A stretch of DNA of 6,822 bases from Candidatus Zixiibacteriota bacterium (GTDB lineage Bacteria > Zixibacteria > MSB-5A5 > GN15 > FEB-12): the NCBI GenBank assembly GCA_022570975.1, contig JACZYS010000141.1, positions 1 through 6,822 of the forward strand. The letters run 5' to 3'. The position numbers and the translations under genes were made by a program. Of this stretch, positions 1 through 6,503 are shown one piece after another. Below the pieces are notes generated by a model. The model made no database searches. It was given only the letters and a program-made list of their open reading frames with translations, and was not told the DNA's origin. How positions within the stretch are numbered: position 1 is the first letter of the stretch; every line of letters starts with the position of its first letter.

Positions 1-31
1 TCTTTTAAGAATTAAATCAAAAAAGTTTGAC

Positions 32-62
32 AAAAAAACAGCCCCCAGAAACTTCTGAGGGC
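32..62 (-). terminator. Rho-independent terminator of the cupredoxin-CHRD-dockerin gene
   Basis: Read on the minus strand, positions 62 to 41 form a hairpin: GCCC pairs with GGGC, then a T-G wobble, then CAGA pairs with TCTG around a 4-base loop (AGTT). It is followed at once by TG and a run of seven T at 38-32. The hairpin starts about 50 bases after the stop codon of the preceding gene (114), the right place to end its transcript. The stretch 63-113 between stop and hairpin, and bases 1-31, show nothing else recognisable. Confidence 0.88.
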
Positions 63-113
63 GGTTCAAATATCATAAAGCTAACAAATAGCCTCATTTA
101 ATTTCAAGTAAGA

Positions 114-2090
114 TTACTTGGTACCGGTTGCTCCACAAACAAGTACCGGACCATTTTTAAAGGTGAACTTTACACGATCGGTAAGGTCTTTAATATTCAA
201 ATCAGCATCACCGTTTACGTCCATTTCATCAAAACAAGGGGGTTCCGGTCCACTCTTAAATTGATATTTTACGTGGTCGGTAAGGTCTTTAATATTTAGG
301 GCGCCGTCATGGTTGAAGTCACCGGCAAGGGCACAGCATGAGGCTGGTGGAACAAGCTGCCCTCTTATTTCTCCGGCAGGCAGTGACATTGAATGAATAT
401 TTGCGTACAGCTCACCTCTCATAAAGCTGACAACATCAGAGTTACTGAGATACCATATTTCTTTTATATTTGACGATGTTGATGAAAAACCAAATTTAAT
501 GGCACCGTCTATACATGGTAATCCCAAATGAAGATGGGCATCCAGTATGGCTGAAACATCATGGTTACCTATCAGAGTCATTTCTTTTCCGCCCGGGCGC
601 AGGTTAACTTCTATTGAACCAGTTGCAGAACTTCCGGTACCGTTACAGGCATCTGCTTGAGCTTCGTCCAATGGAAAATCAAATGAGACGGGGTCCAAAT
701 CTATCTGTCCTCTGATTTCTCCGTCGGTAAAAGTGGTGGAGTGAAGATTTATATAAAGGTCTCCAGAAAACAAATTATTCACATTGGCAGGAGTTAATGA
801 CCATGTTTCATTAATTGGACTGACTACGCTTGAGAACCCGAATTGTATTGCCCCATCTACTCCCGGAAGACCAAGATGGATGTGTCCAAAGGTTGCACTT
901 GAGACATCATGCTCCACATAGATTGAAAGTTCGTCATAAGTATCATTTATTTCCAGAACTCCAAAACCAACAGCAGAGCTTCCGGTTCCGCCTACAACCT
1001 GGGCTTCCGTAATAGGAATAGACCATAAAATATTTTCTCTGGAGATCTGTCCTCTGATATCCCCGGCTGGATTTTCATCTGAATGGAGATTGACATACAA
1101 GTCTCCGGAAATGAGATTTAAAATATTTGTTGTGTCCAAAGCCCATGAGTCAACTATCGGGCTTACCGGGCTGAACCCAAATTTGATGGCTCCAGAAACT
1201 CCCGGGGCACCCAGATGAAAATGACTATCTAAGATACTGTCTGCAGGTATGTCATGATTGATTTCAAAATCAAAAGAGCTGCCATCTCCCTGAAGGGAAG
1301 CCAGCATTGTTCCGGAATGGCAGCTGCCACTACCTGCCCCGGCATTTGCCTGAGCTTCATTTATAGTAATAAGGAAGGGAAGTGGGTCCTGAACAACCTG
1401 ACCTCTTATTTCACCTCCCGAGAATGCTACAGTATGTATATTGACATAAAAATCTCCTGCAAAGAGATTTGCTACATCCATAGAACCAAGAGCCCAGCTT
1501 TGACTTATGGGGCTGATTGCAGATGCAAAGGCAAATGATATTCCGCCATTTACGCCCGGAGCTCCAAGGTGGATATGTGCACCTGTCGGACTTGAGACAT
1601 CATGATCAACATAAATTGACAGATTTGTTGAGTCTTCGTTTAAGATAAAAAGACCAAATCCGGATGCGGAGCTTCCTGTTCCGGCACCGGCGTTTGCCTG
1701 TGACTGATTAATTTCAAAGACAAATACTGTCGGCTCAGGTGGCTTAGGTGCAATATAAATTGTATCTTTCATTGAAAAACTATGAGGTGTACAGTGATAT
1801 GGAAACGGCCCGGGACCATCTGCTTCTGTAAAAACTCTATCAAATGTGCTGCCAGTGCCTATTATTCCTGAATCCCAAAAGACAGGAGAGGTGCCATCTG
1901 CTGTTGTAGAGTGAAACCCTCCAGTCCAATTCCACCTGACGGTATCACCATGACTAATTATTGTTGGGTCAGGTCCAACGGGAGTAAAAGCAAAACTTGA
2001 TATAGAAATTTCATGTATTGTGGCCTTTGAAATTGGCATAATGAAAAGCAAGGGTATGATTACTAATAAAATAATTCTCAAGAATTTCAT
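114..2090 (-). CDS. Secreted cupredoxin - 4x CHRD - dockerin-like repeat protein
   Basis: This is an exported multidomain protein of 658 residues. Residues 1-23 are a typical signal peptide: a basic start (MKFLR), a hydrophobic core, and a probable cut after SKA. Residues ~25-114 are a plastocyanin-like cupredoxin domain with a complete type-1 copper set: H60 (GGFHS), then C100, H103 and M107 in the YHCTPHSFSM motif. Four CHRD modules follow at about 121-234, 238-349, 355-463 and 468-579, each with an HxHLG(A/L)P motif and a closing (G/D)(E/D)IRGQ. Residues ~588-647 are a dockerin-like pair of calcium loops of the form D-x-N-x-D-...-N-x-x-D: D591/N593/D595/N599/D602 and D624/N626/D628/N632/D635. 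The ATG at 2090 is supported by GGAG about six bases upstream and by the signal peptide. Exact function is unknown; an exported copper-binding or surface-attached protein is an inference. No cohesin is visible in the window. Such C-terminal dockerin-like pairs are common in non-cellulosomal secreted proteins of FCB-type bacteria. Confidence 0.93.
   Translation of the reverse strand: MKFLRIILLVIIPLLFIMPISKATIHEISISSFAFTPVGPDPTIISHGDTVRWNWTGGFHSTTADGTSPVFWDSGIIGTGSTFDRVFTEADGPGPFPYHCTPHSFSMKDTIYIAPKPPEPTVFVFEINQSQANAGAGTGSSASGFGLFILNEDSTNLSIYVDHDVSSPTGAHIHLGAPGVNGGISFAFASAISPISQSWALGSMDVANLFAGDFYVNIHTVAFSGGEIRGQVVQDPLPFLITINEAQANAGAGSGSCHSGTMLASLQGDGSSFDFEINHDIPADSILDSHFHLGAPGVSGAIKFGFSPVSPIVDSWALDTTNILNLISGDLYVNLHSDENPAGDIRGQISRENILWSIPITEAQVVGGTGSSAVGFGVLEINDTYDELSIYVEHDVSSATFGHIHLGLPGVDGAIQFGFSSVVSPINETWSLTPANVNNLFSGDLYINLHSTTFTDGEIRGQIDLDPVSFDFPLDEAQADACNGTGSSATGSIEVNLRPGGKEMTLIGNHDVSAILDAHLHLGLPCIDGAIKFGFSSTSSNIKEIWYLSNSDVVSFMRGELYANIHSMSLPAGEIRGQLVPPASCCALAGDFNHDGALNIKDLTDHVKYQFKSGPEPPCFDEMDVNGDADLNIKDLTDRVKFTFKNGPVLVCGATGTK
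354..1730 (-). repeat. Four tandem CHRD modules (period about 113-118 codons)
   Basis: Within the secreted protein gene, four homologous modules lie at about 1730-1389, 1379-1044, 1028-702 and 689-354. The HxH motif recurs at residues 172, 290, 403 and 519, so the period is 118, 113 and 116 residues. Each module starts with an (E)AQ(A/V) segment followed by a Gly/Ser-rich GTGSSA-like stretch, and ends in a (D/E)(F/L)Y(V/I/A)N(I/L)H strand and IRGQ. The copies are clearly diverged in sequence, which suggests old duplications and not recent slippage. Confidence 0.85.
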
Positions 2091-2111
2091 TTTAAGCTCC
2101 TCAATAATTTA

Positions 2112-2132
2112 TGCGGCAACCCATTTGCCGCA
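2112..2132 (-). other. Perfect 8-bp stem-loop in the leader, just upstream of the ribosome binding site
   Basis: TGCGGCAA and TTGCCGCA are perfect inverted copies separated by five bases. The hairpin sits about 11 bases upstream of the GGAG ribosome binding site (2097-2100) of the secreted copper protein gene. No T-run follows on either strand, so it does not look like an intrinsic terminator. It could stabilise the leader, affect translation or be a protein-binding palindrome; the sequence does not decide between these. Confidence 0.5.
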
Positions 2133-2215
2133 ATATCTTGGTACTGTTTTAGTTTCTGTAAAATTGGCGGTTTACTTTGTCATCTTTAGTGAGGTATGAC
2201 CTAATCACACTTTAT

Positions 2216-2243
2216 ATTATAATAGAATAACCGGGTTTTGAAA
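2216..2243 (-). promoter_or_regulatory. Possible promoter of the cupredoxin-CHRD gene
   Basis: A perfect TATAAT lies on the minus strand at 2221-2216, with a weak -35-like TTTCAA at 2243-2238 and a 16-base spacer. It would give a leader of roughly 120 bases that contains the 2112-2132 hairpin. The -35 match is poor (3 of 6), so the call rests mainly on the -10 box and its position. The remaining noncoding DNA between here and the reductase remnant (about 2245-2353) shows no gene, terminator or mobile-element end that I can recognise. Confidence 0.35.
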
Positions 2244-2353
2244 GAAAAAGTTCCGAAAATATTTCAAAGAAATCTCTTCCGTAACCTAAAAAACCGATAA
2301 ATCATTGAGTAATAGAGTGTTCAGGAGTCGTCTTGATGTCTCTAAAACGAGAA

Positions 2354-2497
2354 TTAAATTATTATACAGGTACCGCCAAGATATTTGTCTTCAATTAAAG
2401 CTGTTTTCCAGCCTGCTTCGGCTAAATCAACGGCAAGTGGTTTTCCGCCCTGTCCGGCACCAATAATAATTGCTTTATATTGTTTCTGATGGTTCAT
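2354..2497 (-). pseudogene. Truncated FAD-dependent pyridine nucleotide-disulfide oxidoreductase (N-terminal remnant)
   Basis: A 47-codon frame starts with ATG at 2497, has AGAGGA about six bases upstream, and begins 12 bases after the egtD stop. It encodes the N-terminal FAD-binding strand and dinucleotide loop of the mercuric reductase/dihydrolipoamide dehydrogenase family: AIIIGAGQGGKPLA, then LAEAGWKTALIE, with the acidic residue that ends the second Rossmann strand, then LGGTC. In the family this continues GGTCxNxGCxPxK, carrying the redox-active cysteine pair, and the full protein is usually about 450 residues. Here it reads GGTCIII and then TAA; the second cysteine, NAD-binding and dimerisation domains are absent. 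The other frames downstream to 2222 do not resume the family. I infer a former third gene of the egtB-egtD operon, lost by deletion or rearrangement right after the first active-site cysteine. An assembly error is the main alternative. The remnant cannot be an active reductase. Confidence 0.8.
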
Positions 2498-2509
2498 ATG
2501 CGTCCTCTT

Positions 2510-3559
2510 TTATTCTGTTAACAAATTACCCGGTTTATAGACTTTCCAAATTGAATCAACAAAATAACGTTTTGAATCAAAGAGATGTTTCTCTACTAAG
2601 AAACCAGTTTCGCTTGCGAGCCGTTCTATGTCCGGAACAAGATACTTGTATGAATATTCGGTGTGGATAGGCTCCCACGGCTCAAAAGAAAAAGAGCGGC
2701 CTATTTTTTCAATATATACTTCCTGTTTCTCAAGTGAGACCAGATAGCTTTTTATTCCGCCGGCAAAGAGGTCATAGGTGGAAAAATATCGGAATTTGTT
2801 CAAGTCAAACTCTCCCCCAAGTTCTTCATTTATCCTGAGTAAAAGATTTAGATTAAACTGAGCGGTTACTCCCTCAGAATCATTGTAAGCGGAAAGCAGC
2901 AGCTCAATATCTTTTTTCAGATCAAATCCGATAAGGACTTTATCTCCGTTATTCAAAGAATTCCACAGGTTTCTCAAAAACACTCTTGACTCTCCATGGG
3001 TAAAGTTACCAATGCTGGAACCTAAGAACATGACAAAATTTCTGCTCTTGTAGCGATTGTTGAGCCATTTTAAACCGTTATAATAATCAGAAACCAGTCC
3101 GCAAACTTCAAGTTCAGGATTTGTTTTACCCAGTTCGGTTACCAGCTCATCCATGGAACCTTCGGAGATATCAATCGGCACATAGCGAAATTTCAGACCG
3201 CTTGAAAGCATATGGTCAACCAGGAATTTGGTCTTTCTTCCAAACCCAGCTCCCAGTTCTACCAGATTAAACTCCCGGTCTTCCATTGTCTCTTCAATCT
3301 CAGCAACTTTTGACTGGAGGATTTCAATTTCTGAATTGGTTAGATAATATTCTTTGAGAAAGGAAATTTTTCTAAAAAGTTCGCTCCCTCTGGCATTATA
3401 AAAATATTTGGAGGAGAGTGATTTTTTACTTTCTGACAGCCCTACTAAAACATGCAGGGCAAAAGCATGTATTTCGTTGAAGTTTTCTTTGGTGTCCAGC
3501 TGGTTTACAATTTGATAATTAGATGCCATATTTGTTCTGTCACTAAACTGTTCAATCAC
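2510..3559 (-). CDS. egtD: L-histidine N-alpha-methyltransferase EgtD (ergothioneine synthesis)
   Basis: EgtD uses three S-adenosylmethionine to trimethylate the alpha-amino group of histidine, giving hercynine, the first step to ergothioneine; it is a cytosolic enzyme. The 349-residue product has the family signature from end to end: KYFYNARGSELF (51-62), EYYLTNSE (70-77), the SAM-binding loop ELGAGFGRKT (101-110), PIDIS (128-132), FLGSSIGNF (178-186) and GVTAQFNLNLLLRIN (230-244). The C-terminal TEYS (300-303) keeps a Glu and Ser matching the histidine-binding pair (E282/S284) of the mycobacterial enzyme. Length is slightly above the usual ~320 residues. The GTG start at 3559 overlaps the egtB stop by 8 bp; an ATG at 3529 (residue 11) is an alternative, and neither has a strong ribosome binding site, which suggests translational coupling to egtB. 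Confidence 0.95.
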   Translation of the reverse strand: MIEQFSDRTNMASNYQIVNQLDTKENFNEIHAFALHVLVGLSESKKSLSSKYFYNARGSELFRKISFLKEYYLTNSEIEILQSKVAEIEETMEDREFNLVELGAGFGRKTKFLVDHMLSSGLKFRYVPIDISEGSMDELVTELGKTNPELEVCGLVSDYYNGLKWLNNRYKSRNFVMFLGSSIGNFTHGESRVFLRNLWNSLNNGDKVLIGFDLKKDIELLLSAYNDSEGVTAQFNLNLLLRINEELGGEFDLNKFRYFSTYDLFAGGIKSYLVSLEKQEVYIEKIGRSFSFEPWEPIHTEYSYKYLVPDIERLASETGFLVEKHLFDSKRYFVDSIWKVYKPGNLLTE

Positions 3560-4850
3560 CGGCCAAACGGAAACCGCTGAATTGCCATCTTTTTTCAGGT
3601 TGAAAGAAATTCCTGTAGGTAGTTCTGAAGTGATTTAAGGGAGTGGCGCATGATCCTCCTCTTAAAACTTTCTGATTATTCATGAACTTGCCGTTATATT
3701 CTCCCAGAGCACCTTTCTGCTGATGGTATCCGGGATAAGGTAAAAATGCAGACGAAGTCCACTCCCATACATCTCCAAACATTTGGAATATTTCATTTTC
3801 GCCGACAGAATCAGCCGAAAGAGGAACCGGATGATAATTATTATTATCCATAAAGTTTCCAGAAACAGCCTTTTTGCTCTGTATTAATGCGGCAAACTCC
3901 CATTCAGATTCGGTCGGCATTCTTTTGTCTCTCCAGCGCGCAAAAGCAGCAGCTTCATAGTAACTGACGTGGCAAAGAGGCTCGGCCGGATTCAATACTT
4001 TAAGACCGGACAGAGTGACAATATGCCACTTCCCTTCAATTTTTAACCAGTAAAGAGGGTGCTCCCACTTAACTTCTTTGAGCAACGCCCAGGCATCGGA
4101 GAGCCAGAGGGGGGCGGCCTGATACCCGCCATCGTCCATGAACTCCTGAAATTCACCGCAGGTTACCAGTCGGTTTGAGAGTTTGAACGGGTTGACAAAA
4201 GTCTTATGACGGGGTCGCTCACAGTCATATGCAAAACCGTCAGAGTCTGCACCCATCTCCATCATACCGCCTTCAAATTCAAGATACTTTTTTTCCGGGA
4301 CAGAGCTTTTCTGGTCACCGGGGAAAACAGTTTTATTGTAAGATGGATAAAGTGGGTTTGAAGCAAAGAGATGCTTGAGATCGGTCAGCATAAGCTCTTG
4401 ATGCTGCTGTTCATGATTTATGCCAAGGATAACCAGCTCAGAAAACGCACCCCAGTTTTTTTCACTTAATTCTTCGAAAAGGTTTTCCATTTTTTCATCG
4501 ATAATTTTTCTGTACTCAATAACTTCGTTAACCGTTGGACGAGAGAGAGTCCCTCTTTTGAACCGGTCTATTCTTTTTCCGAGAGTTTCATAATATGAGT
4601 TGTTGATGAAATAAAAAATCTCGCTGTATGGTTTGTAGTTATCTATAAACTGCTCCAATAGCAGTTTTTCAAAAAACCAGGTAGTGTGACCGATATTCCA
4701 TTTGACCGGGGATACATCTTCCATTGACTGGACAACATAATCTTCAATCTCAAGCGGATCACACAGAAAATCTGTCTGTTTTCTAACCTGCCTGTAGTTC
4801 TCAAGCAATTGCAGGCGCTCTTTTGGAATTGAAACTGCTGTTTCCTGCAT
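3552..4850 (-). CDS. egtB: Ergothioneine biosynthesis protein EgtB (non-haem iron hercynine sulfoxide synthase)
   Basis: EgtB is an Fe(II) and O2-dependent enzyme that joins a thiol (gamma-glutamylcysteine or cysteine, depending on type) to the imidazole of hercynine as a sulfoxide. The 432 residues show the two expected domains. An N-terminal DinB-like helical domain (~12-165) carries the three-histidine iron site: H55 in NIGHTTWFFE, and H146 and H150 in the HxxxHxE motif HEQQHQE. A C-terminal formylglycine-generating-enzyme/sulfatase-modifying fold (~188-432) contains MPTESEWEFA, GDVWEWTSS, LRGGSCATP and FSGFRLA. Three arginines (R93, R96, R99) lie in the GKRIDRFKRG segment, near where substrate-binding arginines are found in mycobacterial EgtB; I cannot fix the sulfur donor from this. 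No egtA, egtC or egtE is in the window. The ATG start at 4850 has GGAG nine bases upstream. It is the first gene of the egtB-egtD operon and has its own promoter. Confidence 0.95.
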   Translation of the reverse strand: MQETAVSIPKERLQLLENYRQVRKQTDFLCDPLEIEDYVVQSMEDVSPVKWNIGHTTWFFEKLLLEQFIDNYKPYSEIFYFINNSYYETLGKRIDRFKRGTLSRPTVNEVIEYRKIIDEKMENLFEELSEKNWGAFSELVILGINHEQQHQELMLTDLKHLFASNPLYPSYNKTVFPGDQKSSVPEKKYLEFEGGMMEMGADSDGFAYDCERPRHKTFVNPFKLSNRLVTCGEFQEFMDDGGYQAAPLWLSDAWALLKEVKWEHPLYWLKIEGKWHIVTLSGLKVLNPAEPLCHVSYYEAAAFARWRDKRMPTESEWEFAALIQSKKAVSGNFMDNNNYHPVPLSADSVGENEIFQMFGDVWEWTSSAFLPYPGYHQQKGALGEYNGKFMNNQKVLRGGSCATPLNHFRTTYRNFFQPEKRWQFSGFRLAGD

Positions 4851-4920
4851 CTTATTATTCTCCGGGGATTTTATTGGTTATTGATTTATTGAACTGAACT
4901 TCTATAAAATTCATATTTCC

Positions 4921-4948
4921 TATATAGTTTATAGCAATCTAATGTCAA
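4921..4948 (-). promoter_or_regulatory. Promoter of the egtB-egtD operon
   Basis: A perfect -35 box TTGACA lies on the minus strand at 4948-4943, followed after 16 bases by TATATA at 4926-4921 (4 of 6 to TATAAT). The predicted start is near 4914, giving a leader of about 64 bases before the egtB ATG at 4850, with GGAG close to the ATG. It lies in the 141-bp gap after the transporter gene. I see no terminator between the transporter stop (4992) and this promoter, so read-through from the transporter genes is also possible. Confidence 0.65.
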
Positions 4949-4991
4949 TAACTAATCTAAGCCCAACAATGTTCCTGTTCTTACAATATTT

Positions 4992-6503
4992 TTATCTGAT
5001 TTTTTTCATCAATATATTTGCAGCCCTTGATACCGATACACCTTTTAAATCAACAGAATTATTTGCCTCTCGCATTATCTTATCAGATATTTTTCCATCG
5101 AGATTCCTCAATAACTCAACCAACTCTCTATTATCAGAGGCAGAAGGAGAGATTAAGATAACGGCATCATACGGCGGAAAAATATTCTTGGGGTCATCCA
5201 GCAAAATTAATTCATAATCAATAATTCTTCCATCGGTTGAATAAGCGGGTATAACATCAACTTTGTTTTCGTTAACGGCTGAGTACATGAGAGCCGGGTC
5301 AAATGTTCTCTGGCTTTGAAACTTCAAGTTATATTCTCTTTTGATATCTTCCCATTCCGGACGGTTAATAAAATCATAATCACTGCCCAAAACCATTTTT
5401 GCCGACTGGCCTGATAAATCTGATATGGATTCAATTTTGAGCCTTTTTGCATTTTCCTTTTTCATTGCCAGAGCGTACTTGTTTTCGAAACCTAAAGAGC
5501 CCAGAGCCAGAATGCCATGTTCATTTTTTAGCCACTCTCTCATTTTTTCCAATACAACCTGGCGAGTTCCGCTGGTTTTCTTTTTCATATAATTTGTCCA
5601 GACGGTACCGGAGTAATCAATATAACAATGAATCTGATTTTCTTTTAAGGCTTCAAACAAAATGGTTGAACCCATGCCCGGTTTCAACTCGGCATCATAT
5701 CCGGCGTCATTGAAATAACCTGCTAAGACTTCGCCCAGAATATACTGCTCTGTAAAAAGTTTTGAGCCGATTATAACTTTTGGTTTTTCATTTGCAAAGG
5801 ACTTGCTTATAATGGGTGCTAAACCTAAAGCAAAAATAACTATGATGGCCGTAAGTGAGGTCAACAAAAGTGGCTTACTTTTATTGACTATTGCTGTTTC
5901 AATAATTTTAATTAATTGGTCTAATGAAATTGCCAGCAGCGCTGCGGCAACGCATCCGAACATAACGGCGGTGTAGTTTTGGGTGTGGAGACCGCTAAAA
6001 ATATAATTGCCCAGCGAAGTTGCACCAACGGGAGTGGATAATGTGGCCGTTCCCACCACCCATACGGCCGAGGTTCTGATTCCGGCAACAATCACCGGTA
6101 AAGCCAGAGGAAGCTCAACTTTAAAGAGCCGCTGCTTATAACTCATGCCGATTCCTAAGGCCGCCTCTTTTAATGCCGGGTCAACATTGGCTATGCCGGT
6201 TATGGTGTTGCGAAGAATTGGAAGCATGGAGTAAAGCACAAGAGCAATAAGGGCCGGAACAAAACCAATCATACTCAGCAGTGGAACCATTAAAGCCAAA
6301 AGAGCAATCCCCGGGATAGTTTGCATCACCGATGCAAAGGCCAGAGTAACCCACTGCAGTTTTTTTGACTGAAGTATTGATAAAGCCAATGGAAAACTGA
6401 TAGAAATGCCAATTAAAAGAGCACTGATTGTTAAAAGAAGATGCCCGCCCAAATAGTCCGGAAGGTAAGAAAACTGTTGAGATATCTGCTCGGAGATTAT
6501 CAT
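4992..6503 (-). CDS. Betaine/ergothioneine-type ABC importer: permease fused to substrate-binding domain (EgtU/OpuC-like)
   Basis: This 503-residue membrane protein fuses a transport permease to its own binding protein. The permease (about 1-205) has hydrophobic segments near 22-45, 52-75, 77-97, 133-155 and 178-198, and the EAA loop that docks the ATPase (EAALGIGMSYKQRLFKVELP, 113-132). A further membrane segment (~211-235) tethers the exported substrate-binding domain (~240-503), which is of the OpuAC/ProX quaternary-amine type: GSKLFTEQYILGE (246-258), YIDYSGT (294-300), a DYDFINRPEW segment (375-384) and AYSTDGRI (420-427). The family imports glycine betaine, choline or carnitine; fused members called EgtU import ergothioneine in Helicobacter pylori and Streptococcus pneumoniae. 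The position next to egtB-egtD favours ergothioneine or hercynine as substrate, by inference only. The start overlaps the ATPase stop as TAATG, so the two are co-translated. Confidence 0.92.
   Translation of the reverse strand: MIISEQISQQFSYLPDYLGGHLLLTISALLIGISISFPLALSILQSKKLQWVTLAFASVMQTIPGIALLALMVPLLSMIGFVPALIALVLYSMLPILRNTITGIANVDPALKEAALGIGMSYKQRLFKVELPLALPVIVAGIRTSAVWVVGTATLSTPVGATSLGNYIFSGLHTQNYTAVMFGCVAAALLAISLDQLIKIIETAIVNKSKPLLLTSLTAIIVIFALGLAPIISKSFANEKPKVIIGSKLFTEQYILGEVLAGYFNDAGYDAELKPGMGSTILFEALKENQIHCYIDYSGTVWTNYMKKKTSGTRQVVLEKMREWLKNEHGILALGSLGFENKYALAMKKENAKRLKIESISDLSGQSAKMVLGSDYDFINRPEWEDIKREYNLKFQSQRTFDPALMYSAVNENKVDVIPAYSTDGRIIDYELILLDDPKNIFPPYDAVILISPSASDNRELVELLRNLDGKISDKIMREANNSVDLKGVSVSRAANILMKKIR

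Noticed and set aside
1254..1538. Open frame of 94 codons on the plus strand
   Set aside because: It lies wholly inside and antisense to the CHRD gene, whose protein shows strong domain signatures; no ribosome binding site or family match is seen.
354..1730. Regularly spaced repeats as a CRISPR array or satellite
   Set aside because: The period of about 340 bp reflects diverged protein modules in one open frame; there are no short identical repeats with unique spacers.
2339..2352. TCTC/GAGA inverted repeat as a terminator of the egt operon
   Set aside because: Only a 4-bp stem and no T-run follows on the minus strand.
2361..2366. Perfect TATAAT on the minus strand at the end of the reductase remnant, as a promoter
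   Set aside because: It has no -35 box at proper spacing (the nearest TTGAAG is 22 bases away) and lies far from the next gene; the box at 2216-2221 is better placed.
4942..5217. Open frame of 91 codons on the plus strand overlapping the 3' end of the transporter gene
   Set aside because: Antisense to a clear binding-domain coding sequence; its hydrophobic start comes from AT-rich intergenic DNA and no ribosome binding site is apparent.
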